Assembly (NCBI GenBank): GCA_039707655.1 | Contig: CM077667.1 | Location: 416,931,409 to 416,995,408, forward strand | Length of the DNA stretch: 64,000 nt | Source: Elymus sibiricus | Lineage: Eukaryota; Streptophyta; Magnoliopsida; Poales; Poaceae | Direction: 5' to 3' | Part shown: in pieces, positions 44,228 through 55,946 of the stretch | Numbering within the stretch: position 1 is the first letter of the stretch | How the letters are laid out: each line of letters opens with the position of its first letter | Notes under the pieces: model-generated | Seen by the model: the letters and a program-made list of their open reading frames with translations, nothing else | What the model was told of the DNA's origin: nothing | The model's database searches: none | Made by a program: the position numbers and the translations under genes

Positions 44228-44665
44228 CCCGCTCGTGTGAGCCACTGACCTGCGGGCCCGCCGGGTCTCTGGATATCCCGAAATCAGAGGAGGGGCGATA
44301 CGTGGCGATATGGGCGGCGCGATAATCGAGGCGTCGTTCCTGCACTTGCCTTAGCAGTTACGCCATCTCCGCTCCGCGCGCGCGCTCTTATCCAAATTTC
44401 AAAACCCGTGAGACTCGGACCCGATGGGGCAAACCGTCTCGTCGGAAGATTCTGTAGATCACTCGAACCTGACTTTGAGCTCAGTTTCACTCGGACCAGT
44501 TTTCGAGTTCAGTTTTACTCGGACACACTCCAAGACAGAATTGATCAGGGCGGACGATTAAGGTTTCAATCGACGCAGATTTCTGGGAAGCCTCAAAATA
44601 TACTCGGAATTTTTGTGTCTCGTCTGAACCTGCATTGACACCTTTTACCCTCGAACCCCGATCCA

Positions 44666-44677
44666 TTCGGGGGCTAA
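44666..44677 (+). promoter_or_regulatory. Polypurine tract of the Tat element
   Basis: ATTCGGGGGCTAA-type tract directly before the 3' LTR at 44678. Confidence 0.65.
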
Positions 44678-45267
44678 TGATGGGGATATGTACTTAGGGT
44701 AGGGTCATAGGCCTGACCTACATACCCTACCTAAGGACACTGCCCCAGAAAGCTTAAAGGCTACGAGGAAATCTCCGACTGAAATCACCCTGATGCATGA
44801 GTCACTCGACAATATACACTCGGAGATATCTTTCACTCGACGCTTACTCTTTCACTCGGAAGGACCAGAAGACAGTCGACCACAGAAGCCCAGAAGTCAC
44901 CCCAGGAAGACTAACGGGCAGGCATTCATCAAGACCTTTAATAGCATTTATTGTGTACGTTACCAGTAACGTTCACCCCTTTATGACCACGATTAAACCC
45001 TTGGATGCCGGACACTTATGAGGGGCAGCGCACTCTATATAAGCCACCCCTCCCCTCTGGCACAAGGGTTCGCAACCCTTTGTAACACAACACACATATT
45101 TCACTCGACAGAGTAGAGAGCTCTTCGGAGCACTGAGACGTAGGGCTGTTATCACTTCCGAGTGAGGCCTGAACTCATACATCTGTGTGTACATCCTCGC
45201 CATAGCTAGGACTCTGCCCTCTCCATTCGTACCCCTACCATCTACTGTCAGGCTTGTTCCCACGACA
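44678..45267 (+). repeat. 3' LTR of the Tat element
   Basis: 590 bp, same length as the 5' LTR, with four visible substitutions (A/G, G/A, C/T, G/A). Confidence 0.95.
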
Positions 45268-45272
45268 GCGCC

Positions 45273-46266
45273 ACCTGCTCGTCCCACCGGCCCTTCACCA
45301 GCCACTGACGATCGGCGTGGGACAGAAGGGGCTCGAGCAAATGGAGATGCAACCAAGGTCACAGCACTTCGCAATTATCGCCGCGCCAAAGGGCTGTGTT
45401 TCAAATGCGGCGAGCGATGGGGACATGATCATGTCTGCCCCCCGACAGTCAAGTTGCACGTTATTGAAGAGCTTTTTGACCTGTTTAACTTGGATCTCGC
45501 TCCTGGTCCAGAGGATTCAGAGCAAATGCAGACTGACAGTACACAAAATGATCAAGTATGGCATTTGTCCGTGCACGCAGTTGCAGGCACAGAGGCACCC
45601 AGCTGCCTCCAGATTCACGGTTGGGTTCAAGGGAAAGAGGTGCTTATGCTAGTTGACTCGGGGAGTTCAGCCTCCTTTGTTTCTCATCAGCTCTTGCCAT
45701 GTCTTCGCGGCGTACAGGAGATGCCCAGGGCTGTTAAAGTTTCAGTTGCCAACGGAGCGGAATTACAATGTACAAAAGAAGTGCCAGATTGCTCCTGGTA
45801 CACACAAGGGCACGCCTTCTCCAGCAATTTCAAGGTGTTGCCGCTGGGATCCTATGATGTGATATTGGGCATGGATTGGCTCGAGTACCATAGCCCAATG
45901 TTGATTGATTGGCCATGCCGGTGCATGCAAATTGAAGACCGTGGTCACACTATCACTTTACAGGGGGTTGCTGCAAAACAACAATCGTGCGCCCTGCTCT
46001 CCAGTGCACAATTCGACAGTGTTCAGAAGAATTCGGCAGTGGCGTTTGCAGTTCAGTTGTTTTTTTCTGCAGATTCTGAACAAGAGGTCACAGTGCTGTC
46101 AGAAGAACTGCCTCCAGAGATAGTTCAGATCTTGCTGGAATATGAAGACCTCTTCATGGAACCAATTGAACTACCACCAGTCCGTGAGTGCAACCATAAG
46201 ATACCACTGATGCAAGGGGCTCAACCTGTCAACATTAGACAGTATAGGCACAAACCAGAATTGTAA
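45273..46266 (+). pseudogene. gag end and protease of the Reina-like element
   Basis: Continues the gag frame after the Tat insertion. It contains the zinc knuckle CFKCGERWGHDHVC (Cys/His-box variant), which binds RNA. It then has an aspartic protease with LVDSGSSASFVS (Asp-Ser-Gly catalytic triad, about 45655-45663) and VILGMDWL. Ends at TAA 46264-46266 just before the RT, where related polyproteins stay open. Confidence 0.85.
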
Positions 46267-48927
46267 ACTGAGATCGAACGACAAGTTATGGAACTTCTGA
46301 AGGCTGGGATTATACAAAAAAGCAGCAGTCCATTCTCCTCTCCCATCATTTTGGTCAAGAAAAAAGATGGTACCTGGCGCATGTGCATTGATTATAGGCG
46401 CCTCAACGCCATGACCATCGTCAGTCGGTACCCGGTTCCAATAATTGACGAAATTTTGGATGAATTGGCCGGTGCCAGATGGTTCTCTAAGCTTGACCTC
46501 CGCGCCGGCTACCAACAGATTCGCTTAGCACCAGGAGAAGAACACAAAACAGCGTTCCAAACACATTCCGGCCACTTCGAATACAAGGTTGTTCCGTGTG
46601 GCCTGGCCGGCGCACCAGCAACTTTCTTGGGGGCGATGAACACAACCCTACACCCAGTGCTGCGCGTTTGCGCAATGGTGTTCTTTGACGACATCATTGT
46701 GTTCAGCTCTTCCTTCGCGCAACATCTACAACATCTGCGAGAGGTGTTCGCCCTCTTGAGGAAAGATCAGTGGTACATCAAGCATTCTAAGTGTGAATTT
46801 GCGCGCAAAGAACTAAACTACTTGGGCCACACCATTTCAGAGGAGGGGGTTTCTACGGACAGCAGCAAAATTCAACAAGTGGCAACATGGCCTGTTCCCA
46901 CATCAGTAAAAGAGGTGCGCTCATTCTTGGGGCTCGCAGGATATTACAGGCGTTTTGTTCGCCATTTTGGTACCATTGCTCGACCCCTGACTCAGTTGTT
47001 ACACAAGAACACACCCTTTCAATGGACTGCAGCTACGGGAGAGGCATTCGATGCGATGAAAAATGCATTGGTCACAACACCTACTTTGGCGTTGCCTGAT
47101 TTCACCAAACCCTTCATCATTGAGACGGATGCTTGCGAATACGGGGTGGGAGCAGTGCTGCAACAAGAAGGGCATCCGATTGCCTACCTCAGCAAAGCTC
47201 TCGGACCAAGGACAAGAGGTCTCTCCACGTATGAGAAGGAGTACCTGGCAATGGTCCTTGCTGTGGATCAATGGCGAGCTTATCTGCAATTTTCAGAATT
47301 TATTATCAAAACGGACCAAAAAAGTCGGGTACACCTCGAAGAGCAGCGCTTGCACACCCCTTGGCAACAAAAGGCCTTCACCAAACTATTGGGTCTCCAG
47401 TACAGAATTTGCTACCGTAAAGGGTCGGACAACAGTGCAGCAGACGCCCTCTCCAGGAGACGCCTTGACACATCACAACACATCAATTATATCTCAGCGT
47501 GTCAACCAGCATGGCTCCAAGCAGTGACACAAGGATATGTCCATGATTCCAAGGCTCAACAGCTCATCACCCAATTAGCATTGGCACCAGTGGCGAGCGG
47601 GAAGTTCACTTTTCAGCAAGGCGTGTTGCGGTTCAGGGGCAGAGTTTGGTTGGGCAACAATGTCGAAATGCATGGCCAGATCATGCGTGCTCTCCACGAT
47701 AGCCCCGTGGGTGGCCACTCGGGATTTCCTGCTACATATAGTAGAATCAAGAAACTTTTTGCGTGGCCAGGCATGAAGCAACATATCAAGACGCATGTCC
47801 AGACCTGCCAGGTGTGTCAACAGGCTAAACCCGACCGATCTCCCTATCCAGGCCTTCTCCAACCCTTACCAGTAGCAAAAAGATGCTGGGATCTGGTCTC
47901 TCTTGACTTCATCGAAGGATTGCCATCATCTGGGCGCGCAAATTGCATCCTGGTCGTGGTCGATACATTCTCCAAGTATGCACACTTCCTGGCGGTGACT
48001 CATCCATACACGGCCCAGCAAATTGCCCAACTGTACATCAACCACGTCTACCGATTGCACGGAATGCCAGAAGCTTTGATCTCCGACAGAGATGCAATTT
48101 TCACCAGCAAAGTTTGGCAAGCGATATTCAGGCTGCAAGGCGTCGAACTGAAGATGAGCTCGTCCCACCACCCCCAAACCGACGGGCAAACTGAGCGCGT
48201 AAATCAGTGCCTGGAAACATATCTTCGCTGCTTCGTTCAGAGTGCGCCGAGGAACTGGAGCAAATGGTTGGCATTGGCAGAGTTTTGGTACAATTCAGCT
48301 TTCCATTCTACCCTGGGTAAAACTCCATTCATGGTGGTCTATGGGCAAGAGCCACGTCAACTGGGCATCACTCCTGACCACGCTACACCAATGCCAGAAC
48401 TCAATGCTTGGCTCGAGGAGAGGCAACAGATGCAAGATGTTCTTCGTTAGCACTTGGTGCGAGCAAAACAAATCATGAAAGACCAAGCTGACAAACGTCG
48501 CTCCTGGCAGGAATTTCAAGTGGGGGATCAAGCATTTCTGAAACTGCAACCATACATTCAAACTTCAGTTGCTCGCCGCGCCAACGACAAGCTCAGCTTC
48601 AAGTTTTTCGGGCCATTTCCAGTGATCAGGCGCATCAATGAAGTCACCTATGAGCTCTAGTTACCCGCCAACTCATCGATATTTCTGGTGTTTCATGTCT
48701 CCCAACTCAGGCATGCTCTAACCCCTGGTGCAAGTGCTTCTTCTCATCTACCTGCAGCCACGGACATCATCAACACACCGTCCAAGCTACTGGATCGTCA
48801 CTGGCGCCGTGACGCACGCAAGATACGTGAACAGGGCCTGGTGCGCTGGCAAGACGAGGCCACTACGCCGGACACATGGGAAGATATCGACGACCTCAAG
48901 CGCCGCTTCCTGCAAGCTACGACTTGA
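46267..48927 (+). pseudogene. RT, RNase H, integrase and chromodomain-like region of the Reina-like element
   Basis: RT begins near 46288 (SSPFSSPIILVKKKDGTWRM) with the catalytic box FFDD at 46681-46692, a variant of YxDD. RNase H follows (FIIETDACEYGVGAVLQQEG, about 47116). Integrase has the HHCC region (ending TCQVCQQAK), the D,D(35)E core (SLDFIEGLP, ALISDRDAIF) and QTDGQTERVN. After TAG stops at 48448-48450 and 48658-48660, a C-terminal VFHVSQL and LVRWQDEATTPDTWEDI segment resembles a chromovirus chromodomain, which directs integration to marked chromatin. Both TAG codons sit where Gln (CAG) is common in relatives. TGA at 48925. Confidence 0.85.
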
Positions 48928-48943
48928 GGTCAAGTCGGTTCTG

Positions 48944-48956
48944 AAGAACAAGGGGG
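48944..48956 (+). promoter_or_regulatory. Polypurine tract of the Reina-like element
   Basis: AAGAACAAGGGGG-type purine run directly before the 3' LTR start TGTCAGC at 48957. Confidence 0.65.
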
Positions 48957-49043
48957 TGTCAGCAACCTGACAAGTGGAGCAGCAACAGCTCAAGGCCGAG
49001 AGGGGGAGAACGTCAAGCCCACCAGACCAAGACGGGAGAGAAA
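48957..49043 (+). repeat. 3' LTR of the Reina-like element, first 87 bp
   Basis: TGTCAGCAACCTGACAAG...GGGAGAGAAA, interrupted after AGAAA (49039-49043) by the Copia element; the remaining 246 bp is at 57696-57941. Confidence 0.9.
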
Positions 49044-50787
49044 TGTTGGAAATATGCCCTAGAGGCAATTAATAAAGTGTTTATTATTATCATATTTCCC
49101 CGTTCATGATAATGGTTTATTATTCATGCTAGAATTGTATTGACCGGAAACTAAATACATGTGTGGATAATAGACAAATACTATGTCCCTAGTATGCCCC
49201 TACTAAACTAGCTCGTTGATCAAAAGATGGTCAAGGTTTCCTGACCATGGACATGAGTTGTCATTTGATAACGGGATCACATCATTAGGAGAATGATGTG
49301 ATGGACTTGACCCAACCGTTAGCATAGCAAATGATCGTTCAGTTTATTGCTATTGCTTTCACTATGTCAAATACACGTTCCTCTGACCATGAGATCATGC
49401 AACTCCCGGATACCGTAGGAATACTTTGGGTGTATCAAACGTCACAACGTAACTGGGTGATTATAAAGGTGCACTACAGGTATCTCCAAAAGTGTTTGTT
49501 GAGTTGGCATGGATCGAGATTGGGATTTGTCACTCCGACTATCGGAGAGGTATCTCTGGGCCCTCTCGGTAATACAGCATCACAGAAGCCTTGCAAGCAC
49601 CGTGACTAAAGAGTTAGTTGCAAGATGATGTATTACGGAACGAGTAAAGAGACTTGCCGGTAACGAGATTGAACTAGGTATTGGATACCGACGATCGAAT
49701 CTCGGGCAAGTAACATACCGCCGGACAAAGGGAACAACGTATGTTGACATATGAGGTTCACCGATAAAGATCTTCGTGGAATGTGTAGGAACCAATATGA
49801 GCATCTAGGTCCCGCTGTTGGTTATTGACCGGAGAGTTGTCTCGGTCATGTCTACATCATTCCCGAACCCGTAGGGTCCGCACACTTAAGGTTCGATGAC
49901 GATATAGTATTATATGAGTTATGTGATTGGTGACCGAATGTTGTTCGGAGTCCCGGATGAGATCACGGACCTGACGAGGAGTCTCGGAATGTCTGAGAGG
50001 TAAAGATTCATATATTGGAAGGCTATATTCGGACGTCGGAAAGGTTCCGAGTGATTCGGGTATTTTTCGGAGTACCGGGGAGTTACGGGAATTCACCGGG
50101 AGAAGTAATGGGCCTTATTGGGCCATACGGGAAAAGGAGAGGCAGGCCACGTGAGGAGGCGCGCACCCCCCCTTGCCCAAACCGAATTGGACTAGGGGAG
50201 GGGGCGCAGCCCCCTCTTTCCTTTCCCTCTCCCTCCCCCCTTTCCTACTCCGTATGGGAGGTGGAATCCTACTAGGACTAAGGAGTCCTAGTAGGACTCC
50301 CCACTCTTGGCGCAGCCCCTAGGGCCAGCCTCCTCCCCTCTCCCTCCTTTATATATGGAGGAGGGGCACCCCTTGGAGACACACAATTGTCCCATAGCCG
50401 TGTGCGGTGCCCCGATCTCTGTTTTCCACCTCGGTCATATTTTCGGAGAGCTTAGGCGAAGCCCTGCCGGAATCACTTCACCGTCATCGTCGCCACGCCG
50501 TCGTGCTGACGGAACTCATCTACTACCTCGACGTCTTGCTGGATCAAGAAGGCGAGGAACGTCACCGAGCTGCACGTGTGTAGAACTCGGAGGTGCCGTA
50601 CGTTCGGTACTCGATCGGTGGAGCTCGAAGGATTGTTCGACTACATCAACCGCGTTGTGAGACGCTTCCGCTAACGGTCTACGAGGGTACGTAGACACAC
50701 TCTCCCCTCTCGTAGCGATGCATCTCCATGGATAGATCTTGCGTGAGCGTAGGAATTTTTTTGAAATTAATGCTCCGTTCCCCAACA
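49044..50787 (+). repeat. 5' LTR of the Angela-like element
   Basis: 1744 bp. A TATA box (TTTATATATGGAGG, 50347-50360) follows a long CT-rich tract and an AATCCTACTAGGACT/AGTCCTAGTAGGACT palindromic pair near 50266-50298. Confidence 0.95.
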
Positions 50788-50788
50788 G

Positions 50789-50800
50789 TGGCATCCGAGC
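50789..50800 (+). promoter_or_regulatory. Primer-binding site, initiator-Met type
   Basis: TGGCATCCGAGC one base after the LTR; two differences from the initiator-Met site TGGTATCAGAGC, as often seen in this tribe. Confidence 0.65.
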
Positions 50801-52083
50801 CAGGTCTATGCGTAGATGTGTTTTGCACGAGTAGAACACAAGTGAGTTGTGGGCGTGGGTGTATACATATTGCTTGCCGTTACTAGTTGATACTTGATTT
50901 GGCGGTATTGTGAGATGAAGCGGCCCGGACCGACATTACGCGTACGCTTACGCGAGACAGGTTTCACCGCTACGTGCACTCGTTGCATAAAGGTGACTGG
51001 CGGGTGTCTGTCTCTCTCACTTTAGTTGAATCGGTTTCAATGAAGAGGGTTCTTTTAGAAGATCAAAAAGCAATCACTACACCACGTTGTGGTTTTGCAT
51101 AGGTAAGAACGGTTCTTGCAAACCCGTAGCAGCCACGTAAAACTTGCAACAACAAAGTAGAGGACGTCTAACTTGTTTTTGCAGGGTATGCTGGTGATGT
51201 GATATGGTCAAGACATGATGTGATATAAGTTGTTGTATGAGATGATCATGTTTTGTAAAGTTATCAGGCAACCGGCAGGAGCCTTATGGTTGTCTCTTTA
51301 TTGTATGCAATGCCAACGCTATGTAATTGCTTTACTTTACCGCTATGAGTTAGCAGTAGTAGTAGTAGCAATAGCCGGCGAGACGACCACGACGCTGCGA
51401 TGGAGATCAAGGTGTCACGACGCTACGATGGAGATCAAGGTGTCAACCCGGTGACAATGGAGATCATGACGGTGCTTTGCTGATGGAGATCAAAGGCACA
51501 AGACGTTGATGGCCATATCATGTCACATATATTGAATTGCATGTGATGTTAATCCTTTTATGCATCTTATTTTGCTTAGGACGACGGTAGCATTATAAGA
51601 TGATCCCTTCACTAAATTTCAAGATAAAGTGTTCTCTCCTAGTATGCACCGTTTTAAAGGTTTGACGCTTCTAAGCACCACGTGATGATCAGGTGTGATG
51701 GATTCTTTCGTTCGCATACAACGGGTGTAAGCCAGTTTTACACACGCAGAATACTTGGGTTAAACTTGACGAGCCTAGCATATACAGATATGGCCTCGGA
51801 ACACAAGAGACTGAAAAGTCGAACATGAGTCATATAGTAGATATGATCAACATGAAAGATGTTCACCATTGATAACTAATCCACCTCACGTGATGATCGG
51901 ACGTGGATTAGTTTGATGTGGATCATGTTACACTTAGACAACTTGAGGGATGTTAATCTAAGTGGGAGTTCTTAAGTAATTTGATTAATTGAACTTCAAT
52001 TATCATGAACATAGTCAAAAGTGTCTTAGCAAGTTTATGTTGTAGATCGATAGACCACGCTGTAGCTCCCCTGTATTTTTAAT
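50801..52083 (+). other. Long untranslated leader of the Angela-like element
   Basis: About 1.3 kb between primer site and gag, without coding frame; contains an AGTAGTAGTAGTAGCA trinucleotide run near 51355 and repeated CGATGGAGATCAAGGTGTCA (51398, 51427). BARE-type elements have a long leader of this sort. Confidence 0.7.
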
Positions 52084-52860
52084 ATGTTCCAAGAGAAAGT
52101 TAAGTTGAAAGTTGATGGAAGCAACTATGCGGACTGGGTCCGTATTGTAAGGATTGTCCTCACTGCTGCACGGAAGGCTTATGTCTTTGATGCACCGCTC
52201 GGTGAGCAAACCCTATGGCTTTGTCTGAGGACGTTATGAACGTCTGGCAGACAAGAAAAGATGACTACTCGATAGTTCAGTGTGCCATACTTTACGGCTT
52301 AGAACCGGAGCTCCAAATATGTTTTTGAGCAACACGGAGCATATGAGATGTTCCAAGAGCTGAAAATTTGTTTTTCAAAGCTCACACCCGGGTCGAGAGG
52401 TATGACACCTTCGACAAGTTCTATAGCTACAAGATGGAGGAGAACAGCTCCGTTAGTGAGCATGTACTCAGAATGTCTGAGTACTTCAAACACTTGAATC
52501 AAGTGGGAGTTAGACTTCCGAATAAAGTGGTGATTGATAGAGTTCTCTAGTCACTATCACTAAGCTACTGGATCTTCGTGATGAACTATAAACATGCAAG
52601 GGATAGAAGATCCTTAAGCTATTCGCGATGCTACAAGCTGCGGATGTAGAAATCAAAAAGGGAGCATCAAGTGTTGATGGTTAATAAGACCACTAGTTTC
52701 AAGAAGGGCAAGGGAAAGAAAAGGGAACTTCAAGAAGAACGGTAAAACAGTTGCCGCTCACGCGAAGAAACCCAAGGCTGAACCAAACCCGAGACTTAGT
52801 GCTCCCATTGCAAAGGGAAATGTCACAGGGAGCGGAACTTCCCCAAAGTAACTGGCAGAT
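52084..52860 (+). pseudogene. Degenerate gag of the Angela-like element
   Basis: ATG 52084 (MFQEKVKLKVDGSNYADWVR) is the normal gag start, but the frame fails at 52237 and shifts repeatedly. A second readable piece is at 52368-52550 (KMEENSSVSEHVLRMSEYFK). A decayed zinc-knuckle region (CHCKGKCH-like in a shifted frame) lies at 52796-52850. It cannot make a capsid protein. Confidence 0.75.
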
Positions 52861-53261
52861 AATAAGACTGGCAATGTCAACGAAGATATTTGATATACAT
52901 GTTATTGATGTGTACCTTACTAGTACTCGTAGGAGCACCTGGGTATTTGATACTTGTTCAGTTGCTTGCAACTTGAAACATGGAGCTTCGGAATAAACGA
53001 GGGCTAGCTAAGAACGAGGTGACGATGTGCATTGGAAGTGTCTCCAAGGTTGATGTGATCACCATCGCCACGCCCTCTCTACCTTCAGGATTAGTGATGA
53101 ACCTAAATAATTGTTATTTGGTGCTTGCGTTAAGCATGAACATTATATCTGATAGTGTTTATTGCAAGACGGTTATTCAAATTCAGAGAATAATTGTTAT
53201 TCTATTTATTTGGATAATATCATTGATGATCATGTACTTAAAATGAAAGGTTTATTGAATC

Positions 53262-54557
53262 TTGATCGTAGTAATACACATGTTCATAACACAAATGCCA
53301 AAAGATAATGATAGTACCACATATTTGTGGCACTGCCGCTTAGGTCATATCAGTGTTAAACACATGAAGAAACTCCATGTAGATGGGTTTTTGGAATCTC
53401 TTGATTATGAATCATTTGAGACATGTGAACCATGCCTTATTGGCAAGATGACTAAAACTCCGTTCTCCGGAACAATGGAGCGAGCAACTAACTTATTGGA
53501 AATAATACATACCGATGTATGCAGTCCGATGAGTGTTGAGGCGCGCGGTGGATATCGTTATGTTCTCACGTTCATAGATGATTTGAGTAGATATGGCTAT
53601 GTCTACTTGATGAAGCATAAATCTGAAACATTTGAAAAGTTCAAAGAATTTCAGAGTGAAGTAGAGAACCATCGTAACAAGAAAATAAAGTTCTTATGAT
53701 CTGATCGTGGAGGAGAATATTTGAGTTACGAGTTTGGCAATCACTTAAGACAATGTGGAATTGTTTCACAGTTAACGCCACCTGGAACACCACAGCGTAA
53801 TGGTGTGTCCGAACGTCGTAATCGTACTCTATTGGATATGGTACGTTCTATGATGTCTCTTACCGATTTGCCACTATCGTTTTGGGGTTATGCATTAGAG
53901 ACAGCTGCATTCACTTTAAATAGGGCACCGTCTAAATCCGTTGAGACGACACCGTATGAACTGTGGTTTGGAAAGAAACCTAAGCTGTCGTTTCTGAAAG
54001 TTTGGGGTTGCGATGCTTATGTCAAAAGGCTTCAGCCTGATAAGCTTGAACCCAAAGCGGGTAAGTGCGTCTTCATAGGATACCCAAAAGAAACTGTTGG
54101 GTACACCTTCTACCACAGATCCGAAGGCAAAGTTTTCGTTGCTAAGAATGGATCCTTTCTAGAGAAGGAGTTTCTCTCGAAAGAAGTGAGTGGGAGGAAA
54201 GTAGAACTTGATGAGGTAATTGTACCTCCTCTGGATAGTAGTACGCCACAGAAAGAAATTTCTGTGACACCAACACAGACCAGAGAAGAAGATAATGATG
54301 ATGATCATGAAACTTCGGAGCAAGTTGCTACTGAACCTCGAAGGTCTACCAGGACACGTTCCGCACCAGAGTGGTACGGAAATCCAGTCTTGGAGGTTAT
54401 GTTGTTAGACAACGGTGAACCTTCGAATTATGAAGAAGCTATGGCGAGCCCGGATTCCGAGAAATGGCTTGAGGCCATGAAATCCGAGATAGGATCCATG
54501 TATGAGAACAAAGTGTGGACTTTGGTAGACTTGCCCGATGAAACGGCGAGCTATTGA
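53262..54557 (+). pseudogene. Integrase region of the Angela-like element
   Basis: Pre-integrase zinc region (LWHCRLGHIS, CEPCLIGKMTKTPF), then the core: HTDVCSPM, and after a TGA at 53697-53699 SDRGGEY-type sequence, TPPGTPQRNGVSERRNRTLL with the catalytic Glu. The TGA stands in a codon where Arg (CGA) is usual, another C-to-T change. The C-terminal part (ELWFGKKPKLSFLKVWGCDA) runs to 54557, where the frame shifts into the RT. Confidence 0.85.
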
Positions 54558-55059
54558 AAATAAATGGATCTTTAAGAAGAAGACGGACGCTGATGGTAAT
54601 ATCACCGTCTATAAAGCTCGACTTGTTGCTAAAGGTTATCGACAAGTTCAAGGAGTTGACTACGATGAGATTTTCTCACCCGTAGCGCTGCTAATGTCTG
54701 TCAGAATTATGTTAGCAATTGCCGCGTTTTATGATTATGAAATCTGGCAAATGGACGTCAAAACGGCATTCCTTAAGGAAGAATTGTATATGATGCAGCC
54801 GGAAGGTTTTGTCGATCCTAAAGGCGGTAACAAAATATGCAAGCTCCAGCGATCCATCTATGGACTGGTGCAAGCATCTCGGAGCTGGAATACTCGCTTT
54901 GATGAAGTGATCAAGGCGTTTGGGTTTATGCAAGTTTATGGAGAAACTTGTATTTACAAGAAAGTGAGTGGGAGCTCTATAGCATTTCTAATAGTATATG
55001 TGGATGACATATTGTTGATTGGAAATGATGTAGAATTTCTGGAAAGCATGAAGAATTAA
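54538..55059 (+). pseudogene. Reverse transcriptase of the Angela-like element
   Basis: Copia RT readable from NKWIFKKKTDADGNITVYKA to YVDD (about 54999-55010) and ends at TAA 55057-55059. KTAFLKEELYMMQPEGFVDP and SIYGLVQASRSWNTRFD are family landmarks. It overlaps the integrase frame in another phase because of a frameshift near 54540. Confidence 0.85.
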
Positions 55060-55946
55060 TTGAAAGGAGTTTTTCAATAAAAACCTGTTTTTGAGTTATC
55101 CACGGATTGGGCATCGAGATCTATAGAGATAGATCAAGACACCTGATAAAAGTTCACACATCTTGATAAGATTTTGAAGAAGTTCAAAATGGATCAAGTC
55201 AAAAGAAATAAGTTCTTGACTGGTGTGAAGTGGAGTAAGACTTGAAAATCTAGGTAAAGGTTGTTTTACATGTTAGGCATCAAAATCTATAGAGATAGAT
55301 TGAGACGCCTCATAGGACTTTCACGAAGCACATACCTTGACAAGATTTTGAAGAAGTTCAAAATGGATTAGTCAAAGAAAGGGTTCTTGCCTGTATTGCA
55401 AGGTGTGAGTAAGACTCAAAGCCCGACCACGGCAGAAGACAAAGAGAAGAAGAGTGTCATCCCCTATGCCTCAGACATAGGCTCTATTTTGTATGCCATG
55501 CTGTGTACTAGACCTGATGTATGCCTCACTATTAGCTTGGTGGGTAGGTACCAAAGTGATCCAGGAGTAGATCACTGGACAGCGGTCAAGAATATCCTGA
55601 AGTACCTGAAAAGGACTAAGGAAGAATTTCTCGGGAATAGAGGTGATAAAGAGTTCGTCGTAAAGGGTTACGTCGATGCAAGCTTTAAACACCAATCCGG
55701 AAGACTATGAGTCTCAGACCGGATACGTAAAGTGGGACAGTCGTTTTTGGAGTAGCTCCAAGCAGAGTGTGGTAGCAGCATCTACATATGACATAGTGAT
55801 TTGCCAAGAACACACAGATCTGAATATTGCAGACCCGTTGACTAAAACCTCTCTCACAAGCAAAACATGATCAGCCCTAGAACTGATTGGATGTTAATTA
55901 CATGGAGATGTAAACTAGATTATTGACTCTAGTGCAAGTGGGAGAC
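55060..55946 (+). pseudogene. RNase H region with internal duplication
   Basis: Two diverged copies of a ~167-bp segment (starting GGGCATCGAGATCTATAGAG at 55108 and TTAGGCATCAAAATCTATAG at 55273; both contain ATTTTGAAGAAGTTCAAAAT). Then RNase H is readable at 55387-55710 (YASDIGSILYAMLCTRPDVC) and degraded to 55870. AAGTGGGAGAC at 55936-55946 is the polypurine tract. Confidence 0.7.

Larger units (their letters stand above)
31641..45267 (+). mobile_element. Tat-lineage Gypsy retrotransposon, 13.6 kb
   Basis: TGATGGGGATATG...CACGACA element with 590-bp LTRs at both ends and exact TSD GCGCC (31636-31640, 45268-45272), inside the gag of the Reina-like element. It has a tRNA-Lys primer site, gag-pro-pol with a second (archaeal-type) RNase H after the RT, a long 3' region with a 142-bp tandem array, and an antisense gene. 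A second RNase H and a long 3' region with extra ORFs mark the Tat/Ogre lineage (established knowledge). LTRs differ at 4 of 590 sites by eye, all transitions, so it is young; three in-frame stops already inactivate gag-pol. Confidence 0.9.
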
